NCBI RefSeq assembly: GCF_037975245.1
Contig: NC_092577.1
Coordinates: forward strand, 21,905,398-21,969,397
Length of the DNA stretch: 64,000 nucleotides
Direction: 5' to 3'
Source: Apostichopus japonicus
Lineage: Eukaryota > Echinodermata > Holothuroidea > Aspidochirotida > Stichopodidae
The translations under genes were made by a program, and so were the position numbers. Within the stretch, counting starts at the first letter, position 1, and the number at the start of each line of letters is the position of its first letter. Under the pieces are notes generated by a model. The model was not told the origin of the DNA and did no database searches. It saw only the letters and a list, made by a program, of their open reading frames with translations. Positions 52,863 through 64,000 of this stretch are shown in pieces.

Positions 52863-53751
52863 CAGGGCTCGACATTATCGATTGCCCGATTCCCCGGGGC
52901 AAGTGCAAAAATTGCAGGGCAAGTTCTCTGTTGCTTCAAATTGCCCGATTGGGCAAGTGCTTTTTGTGATCTCTATTAAAGTTGAGTTTGAAATTGTCGC
53001 AAAACATTAAATAGAAGAGATCACATTTGGTAACAAAGTTGTCACATTTTGACGTATTATTATCCAGTGTCGTAACAGCCATTGCATAAATGATAGTTTA
53101 CTGCCTGTATTGTTAGCTACTTTCTTCTGATATGCTACTCGTCCAACGTACAGTACTATTAAAACCAACACAACCCACCAACTGGCAACTGCCAATGAGC
53201 ACTGCATTTGCAGTGTTAAACCTACGACAAAGTAACTGCATGCTTCGTGACAACCTGGGTCCTGCCAGAAAATTAGGATTTTTTTCAACTTTTTTTCAAT
53301 CCTGATAACATCACTCTAAGAACTACAGTTTACGCAAGATCAATATCTTTTGAAAGCAAACAAGTCTAGCTTTCTAAACATATTATTCACTTATTGTGTA
53401 ATGTGTGAGTATCTTTTCATTATAAATTGACAATAGTTTCAAAATTGTATAGATCACTGCATATCGCAATATTTATGTCCTGGTCCATTGATACACAACA
53501 TTCAGTTAATATCACACAGTGCTATCCGAAAGTCCCTGTCAGAAAAAATCGCGCTTCCTGAATGGCTAAACAACTGATGACAGTCTGTGAAATACATAAA
53601 AATTGGACTGGGAGGCTATGGGATAGGCCTAATACAAAACTCAATATTCTGCCGGTTTGTAAGGGCAAGTGAAAAATTGTAAGGGCAAGTGGACTCCAGT
53701 GGCTGCTTGCCCTACTTGGCAAGTGAGTTTAGAAGTTAGTGTCGAGCCCTG
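52863..53751. mobile_element. CAGGGCTCG-ended hAT-like element, 889 bp
   Basis: Ends CAGGGCTCGACATTA and TAGTGTCGAGCCCTG, near-perfect inverted repeats, flanked by AAACA on both sides (52858-52862, 53752-53756). The interior repeats GGGCAAGTG words at both ends. No transposase. Confidence 0.75.
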
Positions 53752-53756
53752 AAACA

Positions 53757-54655
53757 ACACAAATAAAAGTTGGTGTTATGATAAGTCTGCCCTTAAAAAC
53801 ATTGAAAGATGTACTTTAAGTAGCCAGTAATCATATGACTGTGATGGCCTCCTGAGTTCATACTGTACTTCAGCCTTGCACAGTACCCTCTAGCCCTGGA
53901 AATTTAGCTGAAAAATCTCAAGGCCGATTATTACTGTACATGAAACCTTGAAATTTCCTTACCATCTTATGCAAAAGTACACAATATTTTCCAAGAATCA
54001 TCTTCCCATACAACTTTTTGAGGGTATCTCTCGGAACGTCTGCCTGTACAACGTAATCCAGTCAAGGTATGTAGCTATAACCCAACTCCAAATGGTTAGG
54101 TCTATTGCATGGTAACTCATTTCTATTTTCATTTTCAATAGCTGACAGATGACCCCAGTCTCTGTGATTTAGACCTCAACTTCACTGCAGATAACTATCA
54201 ACTTCATTTTCTTTTCAGAATCTAAGTAACCAAATAACTTACCGGGTACTTAGAACTCTCGGACTATCTTAAGGATTAGCAGACCACTGCTCTTTTTGTA
54301 AACTTTGTCCCTCATGTGACACTCTTTCCCCTTTCTGCATGACACTCTAAACAATTTAAAGTTTCCTCTTCTTCAGCACTCATGGCTTCTACATGGAAAA
54401 TTAAAAGGAAAGTTGTTGAGTTTCAAATTAATCCTTGGAAAAATCGAAAGACAGCAGTCAACTTTTTATGTTATGAACCTCGGTAACCTTACTAGATCAT
54501 ACAGCACAATTTCATAAACTTTAATTATTTCCATTTCATTAAATTGTTGTGTAAGCTCTAACCTTGTTTATTTCATGTCTGTAAATCGTCATTGCTTTAT
54601 GTACGGTATTAGATTAGTCGTGAAAACTACTTAGAACATGGAAACAACAATTTAC
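53757..54655. other. Non-coding region, nothing recognised
   Basis: No exon-like open frame with splice sites and no repeat signature seen. Confidence 0.5.
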
Positions 54656-54659
54656 ATAT

Positions 54660-55693
54660 GGCTGATTCCATAAATGAGAGTGTCAGTAGATTTGGTGTCC
54701 CACTTTACATTGTGATACTGTACATTTCACCTTCAAATTGGCAGTGCATAAAAGCATTTAGAGGGAGATGGTCTCAGTCACAAGCTTTAGTGGTGCCTTA
54801 TATATATATTGTAAAATGTGCTAAACATGTCATTAACTCGTTATGATATTATGTGCCAAAAACTGATTTTTTTTTCCCCAGTGTAAATGGGACACCAAAG
54901 GGTGTGACATTTACAAATTTACAGTATAAGCGTCTTACCTTATTACAATGAACTGTATGAAACTCCTCAATCTTGAATAGGTTTTAGGATGTATCTTTAG
55001 GAAGCATTTGAGTAGTACAGTTTTGGAATATACAGTATGCATCTCTACTGTACTAATTCTGTATACATGTGCAAAATGGAATAGCACTGTGAACAGAGTA
55101 CAGATTCCCCGTGTAAAACTACTGTACGTGTGAATTTTTGGTGTCCCACTGCAAATATAAATTGGAAATATTTAAACTTTATTTCCAAGTACTGTATGGT
55201 CACTATTTAAAAATGCAAAGTTTGCCCAATTAACAAAGCAGTGCATAGTTACGTTTTGAGAAGAAAGTTTCACTTAGTAAACGGGACACTGCGGAACACC
55301 AAATGGTGTCCCGCTTTTAAGGGGTACATTTTCCACAAGCTCAACCCAATCTCCTCATTTTATGCATTTTCATTCCATAGAAGATCAAAAAGCATACCAT
55401 CTACAATACAACGTTGCACATCCATTTTAAGAGGACTTAAATAATGTTTTCAGTATTACCAGTATATAGAAAATCTGATTTTGGTGTCCCGTTTACACGG
55501 GGAAAAATGAGCGTATTTTGAACCGTAACTATTGTTAGGAATAATTGTTTTCAAACTTTTGACATGATTTGCACTTTTCCTGTACCCAAACATAATATGA
55601 AAAGGTAAAATTTCTAGTTAAGCCTGTTAATTATGGAACTGGATTATTTTACCCAAATGTCACAAGTTGACTCCCTTATTTACGGAATCACCC
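54660..55693. mobile_element. Inverted-repeat DNA element with GGGACACCAAA motifs, 1034 bp
   Basis: Ends GGCTGATTCCATAAATGAGA and the reverse complement of GACTCCCTTATTTACGGAATCACCC, alike over about 25 bp with several mismatches; both ends abut ATAT (54656-54659, 55694-55697). GGGACACCAAA or its complement TTTGGTGTCCC occurs at about 54890, 55140, 55285-55315 and 55480. Related in design to 18115-19642. Confidence 0.65.
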
Positions 55694-55697
55694 ATAT

Positions 55698-57862
55698 ACA
55701 TGGAGCACGATATGGAGGTAACTTGTTTGCAGTAACTCTAATTATTATAATATAACTTTGCCGACCCAGTCCTAACTCAGCTCATGCATGGCTTTTCTGA
55801 AACATGCATTACACAATGACATTGTTCAAAAGAACAGTAGCCTACAAAATTGGCACAGGGATGCATATCTTTTTGCATCTGCAGAGTTCAACACTAGTTG
55901 GACTGTACAAATACATGCATGTATGTATTACAATCAACCATCTAGCCTATAATATTACACCATTTTGCCAAACAATTGATAATGACTACAATGCCTTGAT
56001 TTTCTTCCTACAAGAGTTGAAAAACCTCAGAAGAGGGAGAGCTCCTTGAGTGTTCTTCCAAGGAAATTTGAAAGTTTGAGGACAATTTTGTAAGTTAGGG
56101 GTACGTAAATGTTGATTTTGGGAATTTAATATTTGTAAAACTTTGTGGGAAATTTGACTCTCTTACTGGAAAATAAACTTTCCATCCCTGTAATATTTCT
56201 TTCAAGAATATTAGTACTTACAAACCATATATTCACATCTGACAGCCTTAGTTTAAACATATAACTGGATGTACAGTACCTGCACAATTATCTAAACTTG
56301 TGATCAAAATAATATACTCTCTCTCCTAGTCTTCTTGTCTTCTTCTCTCCTAGTCTTTTCAAGAGGCAAACTCTTCAATCAAATCTTTTGCTATGGAGAC
56401 ACTTCCATTTTGCAGTAAAAACCCTGGTTATGAGTGAAAAAGAAAGTGGAATGACTCATACAATTCGCTACACTGTGTATTATTACCAAGCATACATATT
56501 TTTATCACTAAAACGCAGAATTGTTACCTATGAAATCTTTGAGGCAAAAGGTTTAAATGTGCATTCTACAGTAGCTTGGAAGAATATTAGAATGAGACAT
56601 ACCTCCTATAAACAAGAGTGAAATACAGTGTACTGTACAGTATACAGTATTTGTTAAAAGAAAGTTTTTTGCAGTCCTGTGAAAACATTATCAAGACTTG
56701 TTTCTAAATTGTAACCTACTCATGTACAAATAATCTAGATTTAACACAAGTCTAACTCATTGTATATGAAAAGTTGCACAAAAATAGGTCCACCAAAGTT
56801 TAGGCCTGAAGTTCTACAATACATAAAAATCTCATCTCAAAGATGAAACCATCCTTCTAGGTTGCAGCTAGCATTTTAAGCAACAAAGACACAGTTTATT
56901 CATTTGGTACAGTATGTTTGGATACCACATGTGGAGACTCACTATTTAAGCCTTAACCTACCGTAAGCTTTTGGGCTGTCACCCATTACAGTGTTCAGCC
57001 AGTGACCATTATCAGTTTAGGACTTCTCCAAGTTCTGTGCCATCTGAGAGAAAATGCAATTAAAAATATAATAGTCAAATTTCAGTGTCAAACCAGTTAA
57101 AACTACTGTAACATTTAAAAAGCAAACTGCAGAAATGTTGCAAACATGAAAGAGGGGAGACAAAATGGGCAGGACAGGAACAATACTACTAGTACTAGGC
57201 CTACGGTAGGTTAATACTAGCCTACCCTGTAGGCCCAGGCTCAAGGTTAAATCAAGCCCTCAGCCAGTGTCCAAGTATACTACAAGTACGCTCCACAGAC
57301 TACGCTCCAAATACAAGAAAAGTGCCAATGGAGTGTGTAAGGCCTGATTGAGGAGGGTTACCGTTAGTTCCCGGACCTATTAGCTTCCTCCCCTATAAAA
57401 CGTTACTGTAGTTTCCTCCACTAAAAACAATAGTTTCCTCCCCAAGTTACTGGGCGAAAACTAACGTTTCTACTCTTGGTGTACTAGCTACTGTAGCTGA
57501 CATTGTAAAGATCAAAGACTCCTTTGCAGTTTGGAATGATGTGATACACCGTTCATAATTACAGTATTTTAGTCCAAGCACTGTCAATCAATTTAAAGGC
57601 CACATAGACAAATTTTTGGACCAAACAATGGGAGCTTATATGAGCCAAAGGACTGGCTCCCTGCTCCGTCATCCTCCACCTACCAATCTTTGAGAAGTGG
57701 AGGGGACAGGTAAATGCAGGTAAATTTCTTTGACATTTGTTATTCAGACTTTGTTAAAGGTTTGTCAATGCAGCTAACAATTTTTATTTAGAGGCCTTGT
57801 GTATGCCAATTGTGTGGCCTAGTTCGGCTGGGTACCGTTACTTTTTGCCCCCCAGTAGTTTC
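55698..57862. other. Non-coding region, nothing recognised
   Basis: AT-rich; GGCCTA and GTACAGTA words; no supported gene. Confidence 0.5.
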
Positions 57863-58678
57863 CAGGGGTCGAAATAAGCCTTCAAACTTTGGGGGCCAAC
57901 CGGGCTCCAAGCTCATGAAATCTAGGGGCCAAATTACAAATCAAGGGGCCTGTAAATGACAAATGAAAAGGACTGTTAGACCAGGACTTGACATCCATAT
58001 ATTTTGCATTCAGTGTACATTTTTATGACAGAGAAACTTTTCCAAAATTTTCTTTTCACTCCGGTAGTTATTCCCCCGGTAAAACGAAGGGCACTAAAAT
58101 TCCCGCCAACCACTCATGAACGCTATTCATTTGCCGGCGCGGCAGGTTTTTTTTACGTTATCATTGAAGAATGCACTTCCCACCATGATGCTGTAGTATC
58201 TTGCATAGCAAGTGCACGAAAGCGATGGCATACTCGTACCGTTTCCATCGCAGGTACAGTATATGCATTACAGTACTGTGTAAACTAAGCGGTGCGAATG
58301 CCACGCTGTAGGTACGGAGGTTGAAAAAGAGATTGTGATCGGTTGGTTGATCTTGCGAGGTTCCGCCTACATTACTCATGAGTGCATCAGTGCTACGGCG
58401 AAGCCTGCGTGAATGATCTATTCTTCCATGTTTTGACAAACTATTTATGAGCAATGTGAACTAATTTCAGAAGTAATTAATGTTTCGCAGGTTTTTAATG
58501 AATCTCAGTATATACGAAATACACAGGCCATGCGGTGGATGGAGAGGTTCACGTGCAGACTGTAGAATTAGACGTGAATAATTTAGGAGCCAACCGGGCC
58601 CCTTTCCTGTGGAAGCTACGCGCCCGAGCAAATTTCTAGGGGCATCGGGCCCACGGGCCCCCGTTATTTCGACCCCTG
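57863..58678. mobile_element. CAGGGGTCGAAATAA-ended hAT-like element, 816 bp
   Basis: Perfect inverted ends CAGGGGTCGAAATAA / TTATTTCGACCCCTG, flanked by GTTTC at 57858-57862 and 58679-58683. GC-rich GGGGGCC stretches at both ends. No transposase. Confidence 0.8.
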
Positions 58679-58983
58679 GTTTCTGCCACTGACTTTCCAA
58701 CCCTAAAATTACTGGGGCGGAAAATAACAATCGAAATTAAAGATTAACTTAAAAGTGTTTCTACCTTTTCATTTCTGAGGCCAAGAGGATGATGAAATTG
58801 TAGGACCTCTTTCAGAATTCATGTAGCTTAAAGAAGAATGGATTGTAGGCTATGTGTAAAGAATTTATTCACAGCACTGGATATCGTACTGTATACGTTT
58901 ACGTGCATGTATGTAGTATATATGTACGTACTGTATTCGTGTACTCACTACAGTGCACTGCTAGTGAGAAAGAGAAGTCAGCA

Positions 58984-59142
58984 CAGGGCTCGAAATAAAC
59001 TTGAAAAAGGGCACAGCCAAAATGAGCAAATTGGCTGTTGGTCTATGTTATTTTATAGGACATTTACTGAGGGGCGCACCACAGCCATCAGTAAGGGCCC
59101 GACAGCCATGGCTGTCTGTGCCGTCGGTTATTTCGAGCCCTG
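58984..59142. mobile_element. CAGGGCTCGAAATAA-ended hAT-like MITE, 159 bp
   Basis: Ends CAGGGCTCGAAATAA / TTATTTCGAGCCCTG are perfect inverted repeats; flanks share TCAGCA (58978-58983, 59143-59148). Clearly related to the ends of 52863-53751 and 57863-58678. Confidence 0.8.
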
Positions 59143-60433
59143 TCAGCATACAGTAAGTACTGAGTAGATTGTTATGTAAAAGACATCAATGTAACTGGAG
59201 CTGTAGACATTCAATGATAAGAAAATTTTTGAGTTTATGAAGCCTTCAACTTGCGCAGGTATTCCATTCTATGCCGTTACTTTCCGCCCGTCAAACCAGG
59301 GGTGGAAAACAACATTTTTTATGGACGGAAAATAACTGAATTCTGTTCAGCCTAGGCTATCCTGTGTAGGCCAATTAAGGCCTATTCATTTATATTGAGA
59401 ATTTGAGGTACATGCACAACTTCACGTCTTTCTTACAGTGTTACGTATATATACAAAAAGTCCCGGCCCGACTTAAACCATTTGGTTAGAAACTGAGCCA
59501 TATATAAAACCAAAAACCTCATCTAGGCCTAACTAACTACACAACAAGTCTGTCTTGCAATTAAAATTAGTTTCCTTCACTATAGTCCCTATGTTAGGCC
59601 TAACATAACAACAATTAGCCTACAAGGCAAAATTTCCTCACTTGTAATACAATTTGTAGGCTTTGTGTAAATGATTTATTGTGACTGTGGCAGAATCTGA
59701 TTGTATGGGCTTTATTGGGTATTGGTTCGGTTTAGGTTTTGTTTTGGGTCTGGAATGTCGGGCATCTTATGGGGCTTTTGCCCTCCTTTGCCCTTTAACT
59801 TGTTATGTTACCGTAGGGGAGGAAACTATATGTTTTTTTAAGGCAGGAAAGGAACGTTTGGCTGTAGGCCCCTAATTTAGAATTAGTGCCCATAAGTACG
59901 GGAGAAAACTAACGGGTCCGGCTACTAAGTAAAACTATTGAGGACTAGCCTAGGGCCTAACTAATTACAAGTTACAGAACAGAGCTGTAGGTTACTTTCT
60001 TACTGATAGTATGGATACCGCTTCCTCACACAGTAGTTAGGCCTACACACAGTACAGTATAACACTAACAGTAACAGTACCATCCTGACCATTGCTACTA
60101 TTAATAATATTAATACTAATAGGCCTAGGCCTACTAGTAATAGCCTAACAAATATTCCAGTAACGGGTTCTTGGAGAAAACGTCAGATTTCGGCCGAATA
60201 AAAACATAAAAGTTACTTAGCTTACCTGTACATGTTTTGTGAAAACATCCCACTCCACTGTGTCCTTCTTTGTACAAAAAATAGCCCCAGTTTGTAACTG
60301 GATATCGTATTCGGCGGCGATTTTTTAAGTGCGATAGCATCGAACAAATGAGAACCACCAATTGCATGCTCTGAAAAACTTTTTACTCAAAAGGTTCATT
60401 AATTAGTCTGCAGTTTCACGAAAAAACGGTGAA
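59143..60433. other. Non-coding region before the Gypsy LTR
   Basis: Holds a SINE tail fragment (59458-59535) and TAGGCCTA-rich sequence; no gene. Confidence 0.5.
59458..59535 (+). mobile_element. tRNA-derived SINE, copy 4, tail only
   Basis: GGCCCGACTTAAACCATTTG and the closing AACCTCATCTAGGCCTAACTAAC correspond to the last ~75 bp of copy 1 with a small insertion. Confidence 0.65.
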
Positions 60434-60792
60434 TGTATTAAACTCTCATATTTCACCCTATAATGCAGTATATTTCTCCTTTCTTGGGAGGAGAAATATA
60501 CCTACCCTTAAGAAGAAAAATATACATTTTCTCCCTATGGGTCGCTGGGTAGTGAAAATACGTAAAGGGGAATTTTTTGGGGGCCGAAAAACGTATATCT
60601 GTCGTCGCTGGGAATTAATTATGGAAACCACTGTAGTCGCATTAAGCATCTAGCAAGTAGTACCAAGCTAAAAAATGAAGCGTCACGTACCTTAATTGGT
60701 TTAACGATACCACTCAATAAACCAGAGCAATCTTCTGCATCCTGACTTCTTACTATTTATTCGTAATTACATATGAACCCAAGAACAATACA
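60434..60792 (+). repeat. Candidate 5' LTR of the Gypsy element, 359 bp
   Basis: Starts TGTATT and ends AATACA (inverted hexamers), contains an AATAAA at 60716-60721, and is followed directly by TGGTGACTAAAAGTGGG as primer-binding region. The left border is inferred from the terminal symmetry only. Confidence 0.5.
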
Positions 60793-60810
60793 TGGTGACT
60801 AAAAGTGGGA
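60793..60810 (+). other. Candidate primer-binding site
   Basis: TGGTGACTAAAAGTGGG begins with TGG, the complement of a tRNA CCA end, directly after the LTR. The primer tRNA was not identified. Confidence 0.45.
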
Positions 60811-60981
60811 TTTCGACGATATAAATTTCCTCGTCAGAAGGTAATTCGACTATAACCGAGTCACGGCTTTCATGTGATTGTGAGTATACGGTAGCCTACC
60901 ATACTGCGCAATTAGATCTAAGCTATGATAGGCCGGATACACATTGCCTGGGGATCAACGAATGCATAACCGATCTGCATA

Positions 60982-62070
60982 ATGGCTGGATTAACGCCAC
61001 CTTCGTCACTAAATTTCACTGGTAATGTCGCTGAGAACTGGAAGCGTTTTAAACAGAGATTTATGGTTTACTTAGAAGCATCGGACGGATTAAGCAAAAC
61101 TGACTCTACACAGACGTCAATATGTTTACATATCATCGGAGAAGAGGGTCTCGCGATATATAAAAAATTTTCATTTGACACTGGCGATGACAAGAAGTTG
61201 GATGTCGTCATGCAGAAATTTGAGAACTATTGTACGCCAAAACGTAACATAACATATGAGAGGCATAGATTTTTTACCTGCCTACCACAATCTCATGACA
61301 CAAGCGACCAATATATCACAGAGCTTCGCACGAGAGCTAAGACTTGCGAGTTTGGTACGTTGTGTGATTCGCTGATCAGAGATCGGATCGTTTGCGGAAT
61401 CCACGATAACGCACTTCGCGAAAGGCTATTGAGGGACCCAAAATTAACACTGGATACAGCCATCCAGACATGTAGGGCATCCGAGGCTACAAAGTCGCAT
61501 GTTCAAGGACTACACCAAACGGAAGCTACTAATGTTGACGTTATAAGTAAACAAACTCACAATTCAAAGCAACGAAGTGCAGTTTATCGACATGACCGTT
61601 ATCAGGATCTAGGAGAGACAGGTAACACCAATACCAAGCTGTGTGGGAACTGTGCTAAAGAACATGCATATGGAGCTTGTCCAGCCTATGGGAAGACCTG
61701 CAACCAGTGCAGAAAAAAGAACCACTACGCAAGATACTGTCGCTCTGCTGCAGTTGGGAAGCAGCGGATTAACACTGTTGAACAACAAGGTAACACATCA
61801 ACCAACCAGGATCCAATGGAGGAGTTCTTCATCGATGTGGTAAATCAACAGGGAGACTCTGTTGACTGGATCCAACCGCTGATAGTGAACGATTCTAAGA
61901 TCAACTTCAAGCTGGGTACAGGAGCACATATAAACATTATACCAGTGAGCGAGTACGACAAGCTGCTACCCAAACCGAAACTGTACGCTACCAAGGTGAA
62001 GTTAACAGCTTATGGAGGTACACCGGTACCAGTTATGGGACAATGCATTGCTAAACTGCATCATAAATGA
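60982..62070 (+). pseudogene. Gypsy gag-protease frame; protease active site changed
   Basis: The gag capsid region (NWKRFKQRFMVYLEAS, YCTPKRNITYERHRFF, DRIVCGIHDNALRERLL) is followed by zinc knuckles (CGNCAKEHAYGAC, CNQCRKKNHYARYC). It then runs without frameshift into a retropepsin-like domain. The catalytic D-T-G reads GTGA (FKLGTGAHINIIP), one base from DTGA. The frame ends in TGA at 62068-62070, and a second in-frame stop follows about 24 bases later. Otherwise full length (362 residues) and undamaged, which suggests recent inactivation. Confidence 0.8.
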
Positions 62071-64000
62071 AAGACTCAGTTCGTTTAATTTTATGTTGTT
62101 CCTAGAAATGTAGAACCACTTATGGGTGTAGAAACATGTGTTAAATTAGGCCTAATCAAGAATGTTAACAGGATTCAGGCGGTAGGTCTATCTAATACTA
62201 ATGAAACATCAGATTATGATACCATTCGGCTAGATTATGCTGATGTTTTTGAGGGTCGGGGATGTTTGCCAGGAGAGCATAAAATAGTTATTGACCCCCA
62301 AGCATCGCCTGTTGCACACCCATGTCGCAAAGTGCCATTTGCATTACAAGATGATCTTAAGCGTGAACTCCAAAGAATGGTGGAATTAGGCGTTATTACT
62401 AAGGTGGAAGAACCTACTGAGTGGGTGCATCCCTTAGTCATTGTAAGAAAGAAGAATGGGGATTTGCGTGTATGCCTTGACCCCCGTAGCCTAAACAAAG
62501 TTATTAAGCGTGAGTATTTCAAACTGCCTTCCAGAGAAGATGTAATGTCACAGTTTGCAGATGCAAAAGTATTTTCAAAACTTGATGCATCAAGCGGGTT
62601 TTGGCAAATGAGGCTTGTTGAGGAAAGCTCAAAACTGTGTACCTTTATTACACCCTTTGGTAGGTTTCGATTTTTGCGCCTTCCCTTTGGCATCGCATCA
62701 GCCCCAGAGGTGTATCACCGAACCATATACCAAATATTTCAGGGTATTCCAGGGGTTGATACCAGTATGGATGATATTTATTGTGTGGGGCTCCGACAAG
62801 GAGCAGCATGACAAACGTTTGAGACAAGTTGTTAGCGCTGCGCGTGAGATGAATCTAAAGCTTAATAAGGCTAAGTGTAAACTAGGAGTAAATCAGCTTA
62901 CCTTTATTGGGGACCTACTTACAGATAATGGGGTTAAGCCAGACCCAGCAAAGGTCTCTGCACTGAAAAACATGCAGAAACCACAATCAAAAAAAGATGT
63001 GCAACGCTTTCTTGGGTTTGTTAATTATGTAGGGAAGTTTGTACCTGAAATGTCTAGTAAAACTACTCACCTTCGTTCCCTATTAGAGGAAAAAAATTAA
63101 TGGTCATGGGAGTCACATCATGACCAGGCATGAATTCAATAAAAGAAATTCTTGCAAAAGAACCAGTTTTAGCTTATTATGACAGTAAAAAGGAGATCAA
63201 AATTGCTGCAGATGCATCTCAGTCAGGTCTAGGTAGTGTCGTTCTCCAACTCTATGGACAGGATTGAAAACCTGTAGCTTATGCTTCCAGATCAATGACC
63301 AGCGCAGAAACAAATTACGCCCAAATTGAGAAGGAATTATTGGCCATAACATTTGCATGCGAAAGGTTTCATCAGTACATTTTTGGTCGCACAGCTGTTG
63401 ATACTGATCATAAGCCCTTAATTCCTTTGTTTCTGAAACCACTAAATGAGTGTCCTATGCGCATACAGCGACTCATGTTACGACTACAAAAGTATGATCT
63501 GAGAGTGTCGTATGTGCCAGGTAAACAATTGGTAGCACCTGACACATTGTCAAGAGCAGTCGATACAACAGCCAGTACAAGTATGACTGAGTAGGATGTC
63601 TCAACATATGTTGATATCATAACTAGTTCTTTGCCAGTATCTGAGTTAAAATTAGAACAAATTAGGTTACAAAGAACAAACGATGAAGTGTTAAAGACAC
63701 TGTCTGAGCTAGTCCTGACTGGATGGCCAGACGTTAAAGCTAAAGTACCAAATATCATTTCTGAATATTGGAATGTCAGGTCAGAGTTAACAGTTGTTCA
63801 TGGTATTATTTTTAAGCAAACTACAATTGTCATACTTAAAAGTTTGAGAAATGAGATGTTGCAAAGGATCCACACGGGTCATTTAGGTGTGAAGAAGTGC
63901 AAACGTCGAGCTACAAGTGTAATGTATTGGCCGGGTATGCTTAATGACATCACTAATGTTGTAGAAACATGTTCTGTTTGCTTGACACACAGGTACAAGC
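62071..64000 (+). pseudogene. Gypsy pol: RT, RNase H and start of integrase, several breaks
   Basis: The RT is readable from GVETCVKLGLIKN (62122) through GDLRVCLDPRSLNKVIKREY, FSKLDASSGFWQMRL and FGRFRFLRLPFGIASAP. The YxDD box reads SMDD (about 62766) and the frame breaks directly after it, resuming at 62805 as GSDKEQHDKRL. A stop at about 63100 and one in the RNase H region (63265) interrupt it. RNase H residues are visible: IAADASQSGLGS, YAQIEKELLAI and DTDHKPL. Then comes an HHCC integrase finger (HTGHLGVKKC ... CSVC) up to the window edge. Confidence 0.8.

Larger units (their letters stand above)
60434..64000 (+). mobile_element. Ty3/Gypsy LTR retrotransposon, degenerate, truncated by window edge
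   Basis: A 5' LTR, primer-site region, gag-protease frame and broken pol in the order PR-RT-RNase H-integrase (Gypsy order). The element continues beyond 64000, so the 3' LTR and target duplication cannot be checked. Multiple stops and frame breaks in pol mean it is not autonomous. Confidence 0.85.

Noticed and set aside
55241-55444. 67-codon open frame
   Set aside because: It lies inside the inverted-repeat element 54660-55693 and shows no conserved features.

Overview
This is eukaryotic, animal-type DNA. Genes are split into short exons with GT/AG introns, the base composition is AT-rich, and transposable elements are abundant and nested. Frequent short palindromic words (GTACAGTAC, TAGGCCTA), Tx1-like LINEs and a multicopy tRNA-derived SINE fit a marine invertebrate deuterostome such as an echinoderm; this is a guess from style, not a database match. 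No prokaryotic features are present.

Layout. 136-648: last exons of a gene ending in a tyrosine-recombinase-like tail. 767 to about 7500: a decayed minus-strand Tx1-type LINE (copy A), interrupted by a ~400 bp tandem satellite and a ~396 bp repeat. 7706-14661: a small host gene with a SAM-like first exon and a conserved uncharacterised C-terminal module; its introns hold an ORF1-only LINE (copy B) and a CR1/L2-type LINE tail. 15159-39509: the main gene of the window. 39955-42500: a repeat block with palindromes. 45351-49002: a hAT-type element with a solo LTR nested in it. 52-59 kb: several inverted-repeat DNA elements. 60434-64000: a Ty3/Gypsy element with its 5' LTR, degenerate gag-pol, running off the window.

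The main gene can be assembled from ten exons (15159-15231, 24265-24384, 28151-28304, 31226-31436, 32139-35430, 35715-35762, 36153-36278, 36444-36500, 37930-38025, 39373-39509) whose splice phases all agree. In order it encodes a SAM-like start, a KMT5A/SET8-type SET methyltransferase domain with its core motifs, a long acidic linker built of ~95-residue repeats, two zinc-finger-like motifs, a Crypton-like tyrosine recombinase domain with recognisable R, H-R, H and Y positions, a poly-Glu segment and a Myb/SANT-like C-terminus. Three single-base frame breaks lie in the large fifth exon. A histone-methyltransferase-to-DNA-recombinase fusion is the most interesting item here: it would place a chromatin-marking enzyme and a domesticated (or still mobile) recombinase on one polypeptide.

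The two genes before it look related in style: the left-edge gene carries another recombinase-like tail, and the SAM-type gene begins with a first exon resembling exon 1 of the SET gene, with the same phase-1 donor. The rest of the window is mainly mobile DNA. Several elements have exact target-site duplications and can be delimited to the base.
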